A stretch of DNA of 64,000 nucleotides from Dactylosporangium siamense. GTDB taxonomy: Bacteria > Actinomycetota > Actinomycetes > Mycobacteriales > Micromonosporaceae. This document shows positions 7,704 to 17,142 of this stretch, piece by piece. The stretch is from the NCBI RefSeq assembly GCF_016862795.1, contig NZ_BONQ01000108.1, positions 36,247 through 100,246 on the forward strand. The letters run 5' to 3'. The translations under genes were made by a program, and so were the position numbers. Numbering within the stretch: the first letter of the stretch is position 1; each line of letters begins with the position of its first letter. The notes under the pieces are model-generated. The model searched no databases. It saw only the letters and a list, made by a program, of their open reading frames with translations, and was not told where the DNA came from.

Positions 7704-8708
7704 GTGCTGATCGGTGAGGTGGCCCGCCGCTCCGGGGTGAGCACCCGGATGCTGCGCCACTACGAGTCCCTCGGCCTGGTCCGGCCGTCGGGCCGCACCG
7801 TCGGCAACTACCGCGAGTACGAGGCCGACGACATCCGCCGGATCTTCCACGTGGAGAGCCTGCGGACGCTGGGCCTGTCGCTGCGGCAGGTCGCCCGCGC
7901 CCTGCAGGACCCCGGATTCGAACCGGCCGCGCTGGTCGGTGACCTCATCCGGCGCACCGAGGACCGGTTGCGGCGGGAGCAGGAGCTGCTGGAGCGGCTC
8001 CGGGCCGTCGACGCGTCCGCGCCCGGCGGCTGGCAGGGCGTCCTGCGCATCGTCGAGCTCCTGCACGGGCTCACCTCGCCCAGCGCCGCCCGCCGGCAGC
8101 AGGCGGTCCTCGCGCCGGCCGAGGACGCGCCGATCCCCACCGAGGTCCTCGCCCGGGCGGTCCTCGCCGAGTCCGACCCGAACGTCGCCGGTGCCCTGCG
8201 GTGGGCCCTGGCAAGGGCCGGCGGCGACGGCGTGGCGGGCCTCGCGCCCGGCGTGCGGTCCCCGGACGCCGGGGTCCGCCGGCGCGCGGTGATGGCGCTG
8301 GCCGAGCTGCCCGGCGACGACGCGACCGCGGCCCTCGCCGGCGCCCTCGGCGACCCGGACCCGGCGGTACGCGGGCCCGCCGCCCTTGCCCTCGGCGCCC
8401 GCGGTGTGACCGCCGCGGTGCCGGCGCTCATCGGGATGATCGTCGACGGCACCAACGACGTCGAGGCGGCCGAGGTCCTGGGCACCCTCGCCAGCGAGCC
8501 GGAGAGCACGGATGTCGCGGACCAGATCATGCGGGCCCTGACCGACGAGATCGCCGGAGCCGACGTCGCGGCGCGGATCCGGCTGACGCAGGCGCTCGCC
8601 GAGTTGCCGGCAGACCGTGCGCAGGTCGTGCTGCGGCAGCTGGAACACGACGCCGACCGGGTGGTCGCCCTCGTCGCGTCGGCCCTGCTGGGAGCCCTCA
8701 GCCGGTGA
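7704..8708 (+). CDS. MerR-family regulator with C-terminal HEAT repeats
   Basis: 334 residues from GTG 7704, with GAGGAGG at 7693-7699. The N-terminus is a clear MerR DNA-binding domain: LIGEVARRSGVSTRMLRHYE, then LGLVRPSGRTVGNYREY and the wing region IRRIFHVESLRTLGLSLRQV. A coiled linker follows (residues about 80-110). From about 150 to the end the protein is built from HEAT-like repeats (DAGVRRRAVMALAELPGDDA, DPAVRGPAALALGARG). MerR proteins usually end in a short ligand domain, so the long solenoid is unusual. It ends one base before the stop of the convergent gene. Confidence 0.85.
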   Translation: MLIGEVARRSGVSTRMLRHYESLGLVRPSGRTVGNYREYEADDIRRIFHVESLRTLGLSLRQVARALQDPGFEPAALVGDLIRRTEDRLRREQELLERLRAVDASAPGGWQGVLRIVELLHGLTSPSAARRQQAVLAPAEDAPIPTEVLARAVLAESDPNVAGALRWALARAGGDGVAGLAPGVRSPDAGVRRRAVMALAELPGDDATAALAGALGDPDPAVRGPAALALGARGVTAAVPALIGMIVDGTNDVEAAEVLGTLASEPESTDVADQIMRALTDEIAGADVAARIRLTQALAELPADRAQVVLRQLEHDADRVVALVASALLGALSR

Positions 8709-9539
8709 TCACGACGTCATGAAAACGCTCACCGGGCGCAGCGGGGTGCGCAGCAGCGACCGGGCCAGGGTGCAGTCGAGACGGACGTCGAGGGGGCGGC
8801 CGGGCAGGACGTCGGCGCTGCGGGCGGCCGGGATCGACGCCGGGTCGAGGCCGTCCCGGGCGGCGACCATCAGGCCCAGGTCGTAGCGGCTGACCGGCTC
8901 CGGGCCGGTGACGTGCAGCGGGCCGGCCACGTCGGTGCCGGCGAGCTCGATGAGGGCGTCGGCGAGGTCGTCGACGTGGACCGGCATCCGGATCTCGTCG
9001 GTGAACAGGGCGCCGGTCACCGCGCCCGAGGACAGGGCGTGGGTGAGGACCTCGTGGGCGCCGCGGCCGTCGCCGAGGATCGTCGAGGTCCGCACCAGGA
9101 CCGCCGCGGGGGCGATCGCCTGCACGGCGGTCTCGGCGGCGGCCTTCGCGGCACCGTACCGGTACGTCGGGTCCGGCAGGGCGTCCTCGGTGTAGTGGAC
9201 CTCCCGGCCGGAGAACACGGCGTCGCTGGAGATGTGGACCAGCCGCGCACCGGTCGCGGCGGCGGCGAGCGCGACGTGGGCGGCGCCGTCGGCGAGGGAC
9301 CGCCAGTCGCCGCGGTCCCGGCCGCCCGCCGTGTGGATCACGACGTCGGGTCGCAGGTCACGCACGGCGGCGTCGACCGCGGCCCGGTCGCGGATGTCGA
9401 GGCGCAGGTCCGCGGCCCCGGGGGTCGTGAAACACGTGCCGGTCGCGGTCCAGCCGGCGGCGCGGGCACGTTCGTACACCCGCCGACCCAACGAACCGGT
9501 CGAACCCGTCACCAGCATCCGCCCCGTCACGAACCGCAC
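8709..9539 (-). CDS. RmlD-like extended SDR, NAD(P)-dependent sugar-nucleotide reductase family
   Basis: 276 residues with the Rossmann motif MLVTGSTGSLGRRVYERA, an HTAGG segment and the catalytic Ser plus Y-x3-K (HISSDAVFSGR; YRYGAAKAAAE). The overall order resembles dTDP-4-dehydrorhamnose reductase, including the short SSDAVF motif and the C-terminal RPLDVRLDCTLARSLL. It probably reduces or epimerises a sugar nucleotide, or acts as an isolated SDR; no other rhamnose genes are nearby. GTG at 9539 is taken as the start, but the ATG at 9518, directly before the nucleotide-binding motif, is equally possible. Confidence 0.8.
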   Translation of the reverse strand: MRFVTGRMLVTGSTGSLGRRVYERARAAGWTATGTCFTTPGAADLRLDIRDRAAVDAAVRDLRPDVVIHTAGGRDRGDWRSLADGAAHVALAAAATGARLVHISSDAVFSGREVHYTEDALPDPTYRYGAAKAAAETAVQAIAPAAVLVRTSTILGDGRGAHEVLTHALSSGAVTGALFTDEIRMPVHVDDLADALIELAGTDVAGPLHVTGPEPVSRYDLGLMVAARDGLDPASIPAARSADVLPGRPLDVRLDCTLARSLLRTPLRPVSVFMTS

Positions 9540-9548
9540 GATACCGGC

Positions 9549-10115
9549 TCAGGAGATCCGGGCGTGCAGGTGCATGTCGTGCCAGCCGTCGATGTGGCGG
9601 GCCTCGCCGCGTTTCGTGCCCTCCAGCACGTATCCGGCGCGGTCCGCGACCCGGCACGACGCGAGGTTCGCGGTGGAGTGGCAGACCTCGACCCGGTGCA
9701 GGCCCAGCTCGCCGAACGCCCAGCCGGTCAGCGCCGCCAGGGCCCGGCCCGCGACCCGGCGGCCGCGGGCGTGCGGCAGCACCCAGTACGACACCTCCGC
9801 CAGGGCCTCGACGAGGTCGATCCGGCGCAGGCTGATCTGCCCGGCGACGCGGCCGCCGTCGGTGACCGCCCAGCCGGCGCCGGACTCGGTCCGCCACCGC
9901 ACCGGCCACCGGTCGATCCAGTCCCGGGCCTCGCCGGGCGTCATCGTCCGGCAGTGCCAGCGCTGGATGTCGGGGTCGGTGTACGCGGCGACGACGGTGT
10001 CCGCGTCCGCCGCCCGCCAGGGCCGCAGCCGCAACCCATCGGCACCGTCCAGGGACGGCTGGGTGAGCGCGGCGAGGGTCCCGGCGGGCAGCGCGGGTGT
10101 CACGAGCGACGGCAC
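9549..10115 (-). CDS. GNAT acetyltransferase, RimJ/RimL type
   Basis: 188 residues. Strand/helix order fits the RimJ/RimL branch of GNAT: LRLRPWRAADADTVVAAYTD near the start, SYWVLPHARGRRVAGRALAAL (the acetyl-CoA-binding loop, normally RGxGxA) and RVEVCHSTANLASCRVADRA plus GYVLEGTKRG, the usual N-x-A-S-x-x-V-x-x-K-x-GF region. It should transfer acetyl from acetyl-CoA to an amine such as a protein N-terminus or small molecule. It lies 9 bp from the next gene in the same direction. Confidence 0.85.
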   Translation of the reverse strand: MPSLVTPALPAGTLAALTQPSLDGADGLRLRPWRAADADTVVAAYTDPDIQRWHCRTMTPGEARDWIDRWPVRWRTESGAGWAVTDGGRVAGQISLRRIDLVEALAEVSYWVLPHARGRRVAGRALAALTGWAFGELGLHRVEVCHSTANLASCRVADRAGYVLEGTKRGEARHIDGWHDMHLHARIS

Positions 10116-10124
10116 CCCCAGAAC

Positions 10125-10793
10125 CTAGACGAGGGCCGCCTTCGCGGCGCGGCTGGCGTCGTCGACGAGGACCTCTCGTTGTCCGGCGGCGACCCCGTCG
10201 AGGGCGGTCGCGGCCACGGACGCCGGGTCCAGTTTCGGCACGTCGAACCCGGCCATCATGTCGGTGTCGGCGGCGCCCAGGTGCACGCCGGTGACGGCGG
10301 TGCCCTGCCGGGCCAGCTCGAGCCGGATACCGTTGGTCAGGCTCCACTGGGCGGCCTTCGCGGCGCTGTAGGCGTTGGCGCCGTCGTAGTTCGCCCACGA
10401 CAGCAGCGACAGGACGTTGAGGATCGCGCCGCCGCCGTTGCGGGCCAGCACCGGCGCGAACGCCCGCACGACCTGCAGTGTGCCGAAGTAGTGCGTCTCC
10501 ATCTCGAGCCGGATCTGGCGCAGATCGCCGTCGAGGAGGTTGGTGTACGTGGCCACGCCCGCGTTGTTGACGAGCAGGTTGACGTCCTGCGCGGCGTCGG
10601 CGGCGGCCGCGACGCTGCCGGGGTCGGTGATGTCCAGGCGCAGCACCCGCGCCCCGGGCAGGTCGACGCCGCGCGGGTCGCGGGCCGTCGCATACACCGC
10701 CGCCGCGCCACGGTTGAGCAGTTCCAGGGCGAAGTGCCGGCCGAGGCCACGGTTCGCGCCCGTGACGAGCGCAACCGATCCGTTGATCTCCAT
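10125..10793 (-). CDS. Short-chain dehydrogenase/reductase
   Basis: 222 residues from ATG 10793. The motifs are classical SDR: VALVTGANRGLGRHFA (TGxxxGxG), LLVNNAGVA (NNAG), serines in ILNVLSLLSWANY and the catalytic Y-x3-K in YSAAKAAQW. It oxidises or reduces a small alcohol or ketone with NAD(P); the substrate is unknown. A longer frame to 10874 crosses the divergent MerR promoter and is rejected. The predicted transcription start is next to the ATG, so the message is probably leaderless and activated by the divergent MerR protein. Confidence 0.88.
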   Translation of the reverse strand: MEINGSVALVTGANRGLGRHFALELLNRGAAAVYATARDPRGVDLPGARVLRLDITDPGSVAAAADAAQDVNLLVNNAGVATYTNLLDGDLRQIRLEMETHYFGTLQVVRAFAPVLARNGGGAILNVLSLLSWANYDGANAYSAAKAAQWSLTNGIRLELARQGTAVTGVHLGAADTDMMAGFDVPKLDPASVAATALDGVAAGQREVLVDDASRAAKAALV

Positions 10794-10801
10794 GTCGGCT
10801 A

Positions 10802-10832
10802 CGCTAAAACCTGACGCTGACGTCAGAGGCAA
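10802..10832 (-). promoter_or_regulatory. MerR-type promoter of the SDR gene
   Basis: Read leftward, -35 TTGCCT (10827-10832) and -10 TTAGCG (10802-10807) are separated by exactly 19 bp. The spacer holds the inverted repeat CTGACG-N4-CGTCAG (10811-10826). This is the layout of MerR-controlled promoters, and the divergent merR gene starts at 10849. Confidence 0.65.
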
Positions 10833-10848
10833 GTGAGGGGCGCGCCAC

Positions 10849-11229
10849 ATGCGGATCGGTGAGCTGGCCGTCAAGGCCGGCGTCAGCGTGCGGGCGTTGC
10901 GCTACTACGAGGAGCAGGGCCTGCTCGGCGCCGCCCGCACCCCCAGCGGGCAGCGCACCTACCCCGACGGCGCCGTCGACCGGGTGGTGCTGGTGCAGCA
11001 GCTGTACGCGGCGGGCCTGTCCAGCCGCCGCATCCTGGAGCTGCTGCCGTGCGTGTACACCAGCTACGCCACCCCGCAGACCCTGGCGCTGCTCGCCTCC
11101 GAACGGGACCGCATCGACGCGCAGATCACCGGCCTCGCCGCCACCCGCGACCGCCTCGACGCCGTGATCGCCGCCGCGACGGCCAGCGTCACCGACGGCT
11201 GTGCTCCGAACCACTACCCGGAAAGTTGA
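10849..11229 (+). CDS. MerR-family transcriptional regulator
   Basis: 126 residues beginning directly with the winged-helix domain: MRIGELAVKAGVSVRALRYY, EEQGLLGAARTPSGQRTYPD, then VVLVQQLYAAGLSSRRILEL. The C-terminal part (residues 75-115) is a dimerising coiled coil with ERDRIDAQITGLAATRDRLD. There is no metal-binding CxC loop, so a small organic ligand or redox signal is more likely. The gene faces an SDR gene whose promoter has a 19-bp MerR spacer, and is followed 10 bp later by a flavoprotein, forming a likely three-gene response unit. Confidence 0.88.
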   Translation: MRIGELAVKAGVSVRALRYYEEQGLLGAARTPSGQRTYPDGAVDRVVLVQQLYAAGLSSRRILELLPCVYTSYATPQTLALLASERDRIDAQITGLAATRDRLDAVIAAATASVTDGCAPNHYPES

Positions 11230-11239
11230 TGATGCCCTC

Positions 11240-13164
<1,925 letters not shown>

Positions 13165-13204
13165 TCAGGTTCTGGCCACGGCTGGAGATTCTGCGCCCTC
13201 ACCC

Positions 13205-13223
13205 GGGTCTTGCCGCAAGCCCC
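13205..13223 (-). promoter_or_regulatory. Rifamycin-associated element (RAE)
   Basis: The 19-bp near-palindrome reads GGGGCTTGCGGCAAGACCC on the rox strand, 77 bp before the longer rox start. It agrees with the inducible element known upstream of rifamycin-inactivating genes in actinomycetes. Its TTGCGG may overlap the -35 region of the rox promoter. Confidence 0.8.
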
Positions 13224-13246
13224 GGGGTGCGATATACGTTAAATGT

Positions 13247-13270
13247 GGCAAGGAGATGGTTCTCCTTGCC
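13247..13270. terminator. Perfect 10-bp hairpin upstream of rox
   Basis: GGCAAGGAGA, loop TGGT, TCTCCTTGCC, followed on the plus strand by TTTCCTGTTTCCC. The stem is perfect. On the plus strand it looks like a factor-independent terminator, but I see no gene ending there; it may insulate the rox promoter region or be a small leader structure. Confidence 0.5.
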
Positions 13271-13580
13271 TTTCCTGTTTCCCGAGGTCGGCGACGTGGA
13301 AGACGAGCGCGCCGCGATCGGCGTGCTCGGTCCGGTCGACCCGCACGCACGCTCCCGGGTCCGTGTCGGTTGGCGGGCTCAGCGGCCACCGAGGCCGATC
13401 GTTTCGGCGTGGCTCGGGGACAGGGCGATCGGCCCGACCCAGCACACGACGGTCGCGGCGATCTGGGCGATCTGGGCGCGGGCCGGATGGTCCGGGTGGC
13501 CCGGTTGCCGGGTTCAGTGGTCGTGGTCGTGGTCGGTGGGCGGGGCGGCGGGCAGGAGCAGGATACGGGAAACTGTCCCG
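13271..13580. other. Intergenic stretch without a supported gene
   Basis: Open frames cross this stretch on both strands, but none shows a conserved motif or a ribosome site with a credible start. One frame of a 5' extension of the next gene runs through it with low-complexity Arg/Gly/Trp-rich sequence. I see no further structure. Confidence 0.4.
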
Positions 13581-14345
13581 ATGTCTGCTGAGTACACCCA
13601 AAGTGACCAGTTCCGTGATGCCCGCATCCACATGTGCGACCTCTCCGGCCTCGAGATTCGCGATTGCGACGTCACCGGCCTGAAGATCGTGGACTGCTAT
13701 GGGGGCAACGTCTCCCTCGGTGGCGGCTTCGAGCGTGTCGTTGTCAACGACGTCGACGTGACCGCCTACGTCGAGGCCGAGCTCGACCGGCTGCATCCCA
13801 ACCGGGTGCTGGCCCGTGAGGCCACGTCCGCCGCCGAATACCGGGCCGCTTGGGATGCCATCGAGAAGCAATGGGAGGAGACGCTCGACCGCGCCAGGCG
13901 CCTACCCGAGGCGAAGCTGCACGAGCAGGTCGACGGCGAGTGGTCGTTCGTCGAGACGCAGCGGCATCTGCTGATGGCCGCCGATGCCTGGATCGGCAAC
14001 GCCGTGCTCGAGGAGGACGCGCCGTACCACCCGTTGGGCCTTCCTGGCGGCGGGATGCCGGCCGAAGCATCGGCGAAGCTCGGGCTCACCCTCGATGCCA
14101 CCCCGACGCTCGACGAGGTACTCGCGCCGCGGCTGGCCCGCATGGCCACGGTGCGCCGAGCCGTCGACGGGCTCACCGAGGCCGAGCTCGACCGGGTATG
14201 TGGTCGCAAGCCGGCCGACCCCTACCCGGACAAGGACTACGTCGTGCGCCGCTGCCTCACTGTGGTGTGCAAGGAAGAGGCCGAGCATCACCGGTACGCG
14301 GTCCGCGACCTCACCGTGCTCGAGGCCGGTGCCCGAACCGAGTGA
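13581..14345 (+). CDS. DinB-like protein
   Basis: 254 residues from ATG 13581. The N-terminal 60 residues contain a short pentapeptide-like beta stretch (ARIHMCDLSGLEIRDCDVTG, LKIVDCYGGNVSLGGG). The rest is a four-helix DinB/YfiT fold: EWSFVETQRHLLMAADAWIG supplies one metal-ligand His, and ALVCKEEAEHHRYAVRDL-like sequence near the C-terminus supplies others. DinB-like proteins are often thiol-dependent (mycothiol or bacillithiol) transferases; the substrate is unknown. Combined with the beta stretch it matches a recurrent actinobacterial architecture. Confidence 0.75.
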   Translation: MSAEYTQSDQFRDARIHMCDLSGLEIRDCDVTGLKIVDCYGGNVSLGGGFERVVVNDVDVTAYVEAELDRLHPNRVLAREATSAAEYRAAWDAIEKQWEETLDRARRLPEAKLHEQVDGEWSFVETQRHLLMAADAWIGNAVLEEDAPYHPLGLPGGGMPAEASAKLGLTLDATPTLDEVLAPRLARMATVRRAVDGLTEAELDRVCGRKPADPYPDKDYVVRRCLTVVCKEEAEHHRYAVRDLTVLEAGARTE

Positions 14346-14360
14346 AGGCGCGTCCCGGCA

Positions 14361-14703
14361 ATGGACGGCGATCTCGCGATCCTGCGCTTGCCGGAGCCCC
14401 TCATCGCACCCGCACTGCCCAGCCAGGGCGCGGTGCCGACCGGCGAGGTAGTCACGACTGGCTACGGAACGACCAGCAACGCGGGCTTCCCCAACGAACG
14501 ACGCGAGGTCTTCCTCGATGTCACGCCGCGGTGGACCTGCGAAGCCATCTACCAGTTCGTGGAGCCGATCACGCCCGGAATGAACTGCACCCGCAAGTCC
14601 GGCCCAGACGGCCGGAGCATGCGGCACTGGGTGGTGTCGTCATCGGAATCGTCTCCTGAAGTATCTCTTGCCAGTGCGGCAACCCGACCTATCCCACCGT
14701 GAA
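14361..14703 (+). pseudogene. Remnant of a trypsin-like (S1) serine protease
   Basis: The frame from 14361 reads DLAILRLPEPLIAPALPSQG and VVTTGYGTTSNAG, the Asp102 region and the central strand of a chymotrypsin-fold protease, then WTCEAIYQF and GMNCTRKSGPDG. After about 14612 the continuation lies in another frame: GGVVIGIVS, a TGA where Trp is expected, then CQCGNPTYPTV, the classical C-terminal region. The His57 half and the GDSGGP active-site loop are missing. So the gene has lost its 5' part, an internal block and its frame. Confidence 0.75.
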
Positions 14704-14763
14704 ATAGGAATGTTCTCAGCGCCGAACCTGGATGAGCGGCAACGTGGGGAGGTAGCCGGCGGT

Positions 14764-15162
14764 TCATCCACCTGCCTTCAGCCGGGACGCGAGGCGGCGG
14801 GGCGCCTGCACGCGATAGCTGTCCGTCACCAGCTCGGCAACCTCGACCCAGTCCGTCTCGTCGTCCAGCACCATTCCCACGACATTCACACCCCAGTCGG
14901 CCCGGAAGAACGGAGGGCCGGCATGCGCCAGCGCGGCCAACTCCCCGGGCGGCGCCCGGAAGGTCATCAGGATGGCCGGATCGTCCGTATCGATGTACGC
15001 CGACCGCCTCCCGTCGGTGGTGTAGACGTGCAGGAACGTCCGCCGGCGAATCCGCCACCGCAGGCCGATCCACGCCGGCTCCTCGTATGCCTCGGGCAGC
15101 TCCCCGCAGATCACCCGGAGCCGGCCCACAACGGCGGGTGGAACGTCCGCGATGTCGCTCAT
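14764..15162 (-). CDS. MmcQ/YjbR family protein
   Basis: 132 residues. It shows the family's order: PEAYEEPAWIGLRWRIRRRT near residue 25, a central basic strand with FLHVY, AILMTFRAPPGELAALAHAG, FFRADWGVNVVGMVLDDETD and a final helix VAELVTDSYRVQAPRRL. The fold is MmcQ/YjbR-like, with a CyaY-type double-wing; DNA binding is suspected but not proven in the family. The ATG overlaps the stop of the upstream degraded SARP frame by ATGA. Confidence 0.85.
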   Translation of the reverse strand: MSDIADVPPAVVGRLRVICGELPEAYEEPAWIGLRWRIRRRTFLHVYTTDGRRSAYIDTDDPAILMTFRAPPGELAALAHAGPPFFRADWGVNVVGMVLDDETDWVEVAELVTDSYRVQAPRRLASRLKAGG

Positions 15163-15480
15163 CTGTACCTCCCGCGCCCATCCTGCCCGCCGAGTAGGAC
15201 ATCAGCAGCCCGGCCGGTGAACCCGACGGGGTCGGGCGGCAGCTGGGCCGGTGCGGCCGGCGGCGGCAGACCCGGTCGGGTCCGCCGGGAGCCGGCACCG
15301 CGCAGCACCTGCCGGTGCGCCTCGCGCAGGTCGGCCAGGTCGAGCACGGCCGTCACCCGCGCCGTGTGGAGGGCGACGACGGCCGGCAGCTGCTGGAGCC
15401 GGCTGTCCAGGCCGGCCAGCACCGGTCCACGCCACAGCGCCAGCGCCCGCCGATCCCCGTGACCCTTGGTGGGTGCGGCG
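15159..15480 (-). pseudogene. Remnant of an AfsR/SARP-type regulator
   Basis: In one minus-strand frame the sequence reads RRALALWRGPVLAGLD, a hallmark of the bacterial transcriptional activation domain (BTAD), then AVLDLADLREAHRQVLRG and PAQLPPDPVGFTGRAADV, which in AfsR-type proteins marks the junction to the NB-ARC ATPase. The central BTAD helices are deleted, no DNA-binding domain precedes it, and the frame ends at once in GGQDGRGRYR. The first possible start (GTG 15422) lies inside the BTAD. It is therefore a relic, although its stop still overlaps the MmcQ start. Confidence 0.7.
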
Positions 15481-15491
15481 CATGTAACGGC

Positions 15492-16322
15492 TTACCCATC
15501 CAGATCGGCCGTTGTTTTCCGGAGTTGGCTCAGCCACTCGACGCCGAGGCGGCGGCCGTCGGGGAATTGGTCGGCTCGGTCCCAGCGCCACGTCGTGATC
15601 ACCGCCAGCACGAGGGTCCGGCAGTCTCGGAGCAGCTGGTGGTCGATGTCCGGGTAGTGGTCTGCGACCTCGTCGGGCGCGTGAGCGACGTCGAACTCGA
15701 CCGGCCCCCGGCAGCAGGTCTCGAAGTCGATGAACAGCGGGCCGTTCCGGGTCACGAGCAGGTTGCCCGGGTGGGGTTCGCCGTGCAGGAGCTGCTCCGG
15801 GCGGCCGCTGACGCTGACCGCGCGTCGCAGGCGGTCCAACGTGCCGGCGAGGAAGGCCCGGTCCAGGTGCGCCAGTTCCGGTGTTCTGGCCTTGTCGGCC
15901 ACGAGCGCCTGGGCCGCGGAGACCCGGTCCGTGAAATGCGGTGCCGGCAGGTCGACCTTGCGCATTCCGGTGTGCAGGCGTTCGAGCGCGCCGGCGTATT
16001 CCACGCTTGACGGCGATCGGGCAGCCACCGGTTCGTAGTAGGTCCAGAGGGTGACGACGTAGTCGCCCTCGTCAAAGACCTCGGGCGATGCCAGCGCGGC
16101 CACCGGGCTCCCGACCTCGGCCAACCGCCCGGCGACATCCACTTCGAGCTGGGCGCACTGGTGAGCGGCCGGCGCTACCCGGGCGAGCACGTCGCAGGGC
16201 TGCAGCCGCAGGGTGAGCGTGTTCGAGTTGTGCAGGACGGCGGCGTCGTGGGCGGTCAGGCCGAGCCGTGCGGCGCTGGACATCGCTGCCCGTGTTGCCC
16301 GCTGGGTTTCATGTTCCTGCAT
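15492..16322 (-). CDS. Aminoglycoside-phosphotransferase-like kinase
   Basis: 276 residues from ATG 16322. The catalytic loop is HGEPHPGN near residue 177 (HGDxxxxN with Asp replaced by Glu) and the metal-binding motif is FIDFETCCRGPVEFD near 197, where DFE replaces the usual D-x-D/E. The N-lobe is short (VLHNSNTLTLRL). APH-fold enzymes phosphorylate antibiotics, choline, homoserine or other small hydroxyl compounds; the substrate is not evident. The HGE variant of the loop deserves attention but is also seen in active members. The preceding P-loop gene is 14 bp upstream on the same strand. Confidence 0.78.
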   Translation of the reverse strand: MQEHETQRATRAAMSSAARLGLTAHDAAVLHNSNTLTLRLQPCDVLARVAPAAHQCAQLEVDVAGRLAEVGSPVAALASPEVFDEGDYVVTLWTYYEPVAARSPSSVEYAGALERLHTGMRKVDLPAPHFTDRVSAAQALVADKARTPELAHLDRAFLAGTLDRLRRAVSVSGRPEQLLHGEPHPGNLLVTRNGPLFIDFETCCRGPVEFDVAHAPDEVADHYPDIDHQLLRDCRTLVLAVITTWRWDRADQFPDGRRLGVEWLSQLRKTTADLDG

Positions 16323-16336
16323 TGGAGCACCGTAGG

Positions 16337-16921
16337 TCAGTGTTCGTGGCGCAGCAGCCGTGTTTCGGGCGCCCGGTCCAAGGCGTCCGCCAACAGTTCG
16401 TAGGTCTCCTGCACCGCCCCGACCGCGCTCGGCACCACCACCGTCGCTGGGCGTTGACGGACGAGGTCCATCAGGTTGTCGTACATGGCTGCGAGCACGA
16501 CGTGCCCGCCGCCCAGCTCGATGAGACGGTGGTGGTGGCGGATCCACGGGTCGTCGCTGTGCTGGGCGCGGTGGTCGAACCGTGCGATCGCCGCTTCCCG
16601 GTCGTCGAGCAGGACGACTTCGCGGAAGCCGGCCCCGTGCCGGTGTGCGAGCTTCTCGAGCTCGATGACCTCGTCGACCTTGGCGTGGTACTGGGGCAGG
16701 ACGACATCGCGTCCGCCCTCCAGATGGGTTTTCGTCATGGCCCGGACCAGGGACCACACGACCGGCCAGGTGTCGATGTCCTCGTCCTGCCAGCCGCCGA
16801 CCAGGCGGTGCAGGGCGTCGACGTCAAGGTTCAACGTGCCGGGATTCCGGTCCGCGTACAGCGCCGACAGGGTGGACTTGCCGATGCCCGGCGGGCCGTT
16901 CAGATGGATGAGCCGCGCCAT
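16337..16921 (-). CDS. P-loop nucleotide kinase-like protein
   Basis: 194 residues starting MARLIHLNGPPGIGKSTLSA with a perfect Walker A at residues 9-16. DLDVDAL-type acidic residues follow (LNLDVDALHRLVGGW), and VVLPQYHAKVDEVIELE with an arginine-rich lid region (DDREAAIARFDHRAQ) completes an AAA_33/zeta-toxin/chloramphenicol-phosphotransferase-like small kinase. It should phosphorylate a small substrate with ATP. There is no antitoxin gene beside it, so a toxin role is unlikely. It is probably co-transcribed with the APH-like gene. Confidence 0.78.
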   Translation of the reverse strand: MARLIHLNGPPGIGKSTLSALYADRNPGTLNLDVDALHRLVGGWQDEDIDTWPVVWSLVRAMTKTHLEGGRDVVLPQYHAKVDEVIELEKLAHRHGAGFREVVLLDDREAAIARFDHRAQHSDDPWIRHHHRLIELGGGHVVLAAMYDNLMDLVRQRPATVVVPSAVGAVQETYELLADALDRAPETRLLRHEH

Positions 16922-17023
16922 CCGTCACCTCCGTCGATCGCGATGCCACCGACCTGCGCTTCCAGTCGCGAGGCGGAACAAGCGTGACATGGTCGGGCGC
17001 TCCGGAGTTCCGGGATTCGCGCG

Positions 17024-17080
17024 CATAACAGTGATTATGGTGTACGCCGTCCGGATGGCTTTACTGGATTATCGGTAATC
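17024..17080 (+). promoter_or_regulatory. Two AT-rich inverted repeats before the coiled-coil gene
   Basis: CATAA-N6-TTATG (17024-17039) and GATTA-TCGG-TAATC (17067-17080) stand out as AT-rich islands in very GC-rich DNA, 50-110 bp before the likely transcription start of the next gene. They look like operator sites; no factor can be named. Confidence 0.4.
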
Positions 17081-17142
17081 GCAATCCGGCAATGCGGCGT
17101 GTCGTGCGGCTGGAATGTTCGCGGGCGCCTACGCTCACGGCC

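Noticed and set aside
7905..7925. tRNA-like GGATTCGAACC
   Set aside because: It lies inside the MerR-HEAT coding sequence, and no acceptor, D or anticodon stems surround it.
16337..16921. Zeta-type toxin of a toxin-antitoxin pair
   Set aside because: The P-loop kinase fits, but no antitoxin gene is adjacent and the neighbour is an APH-like kinase.
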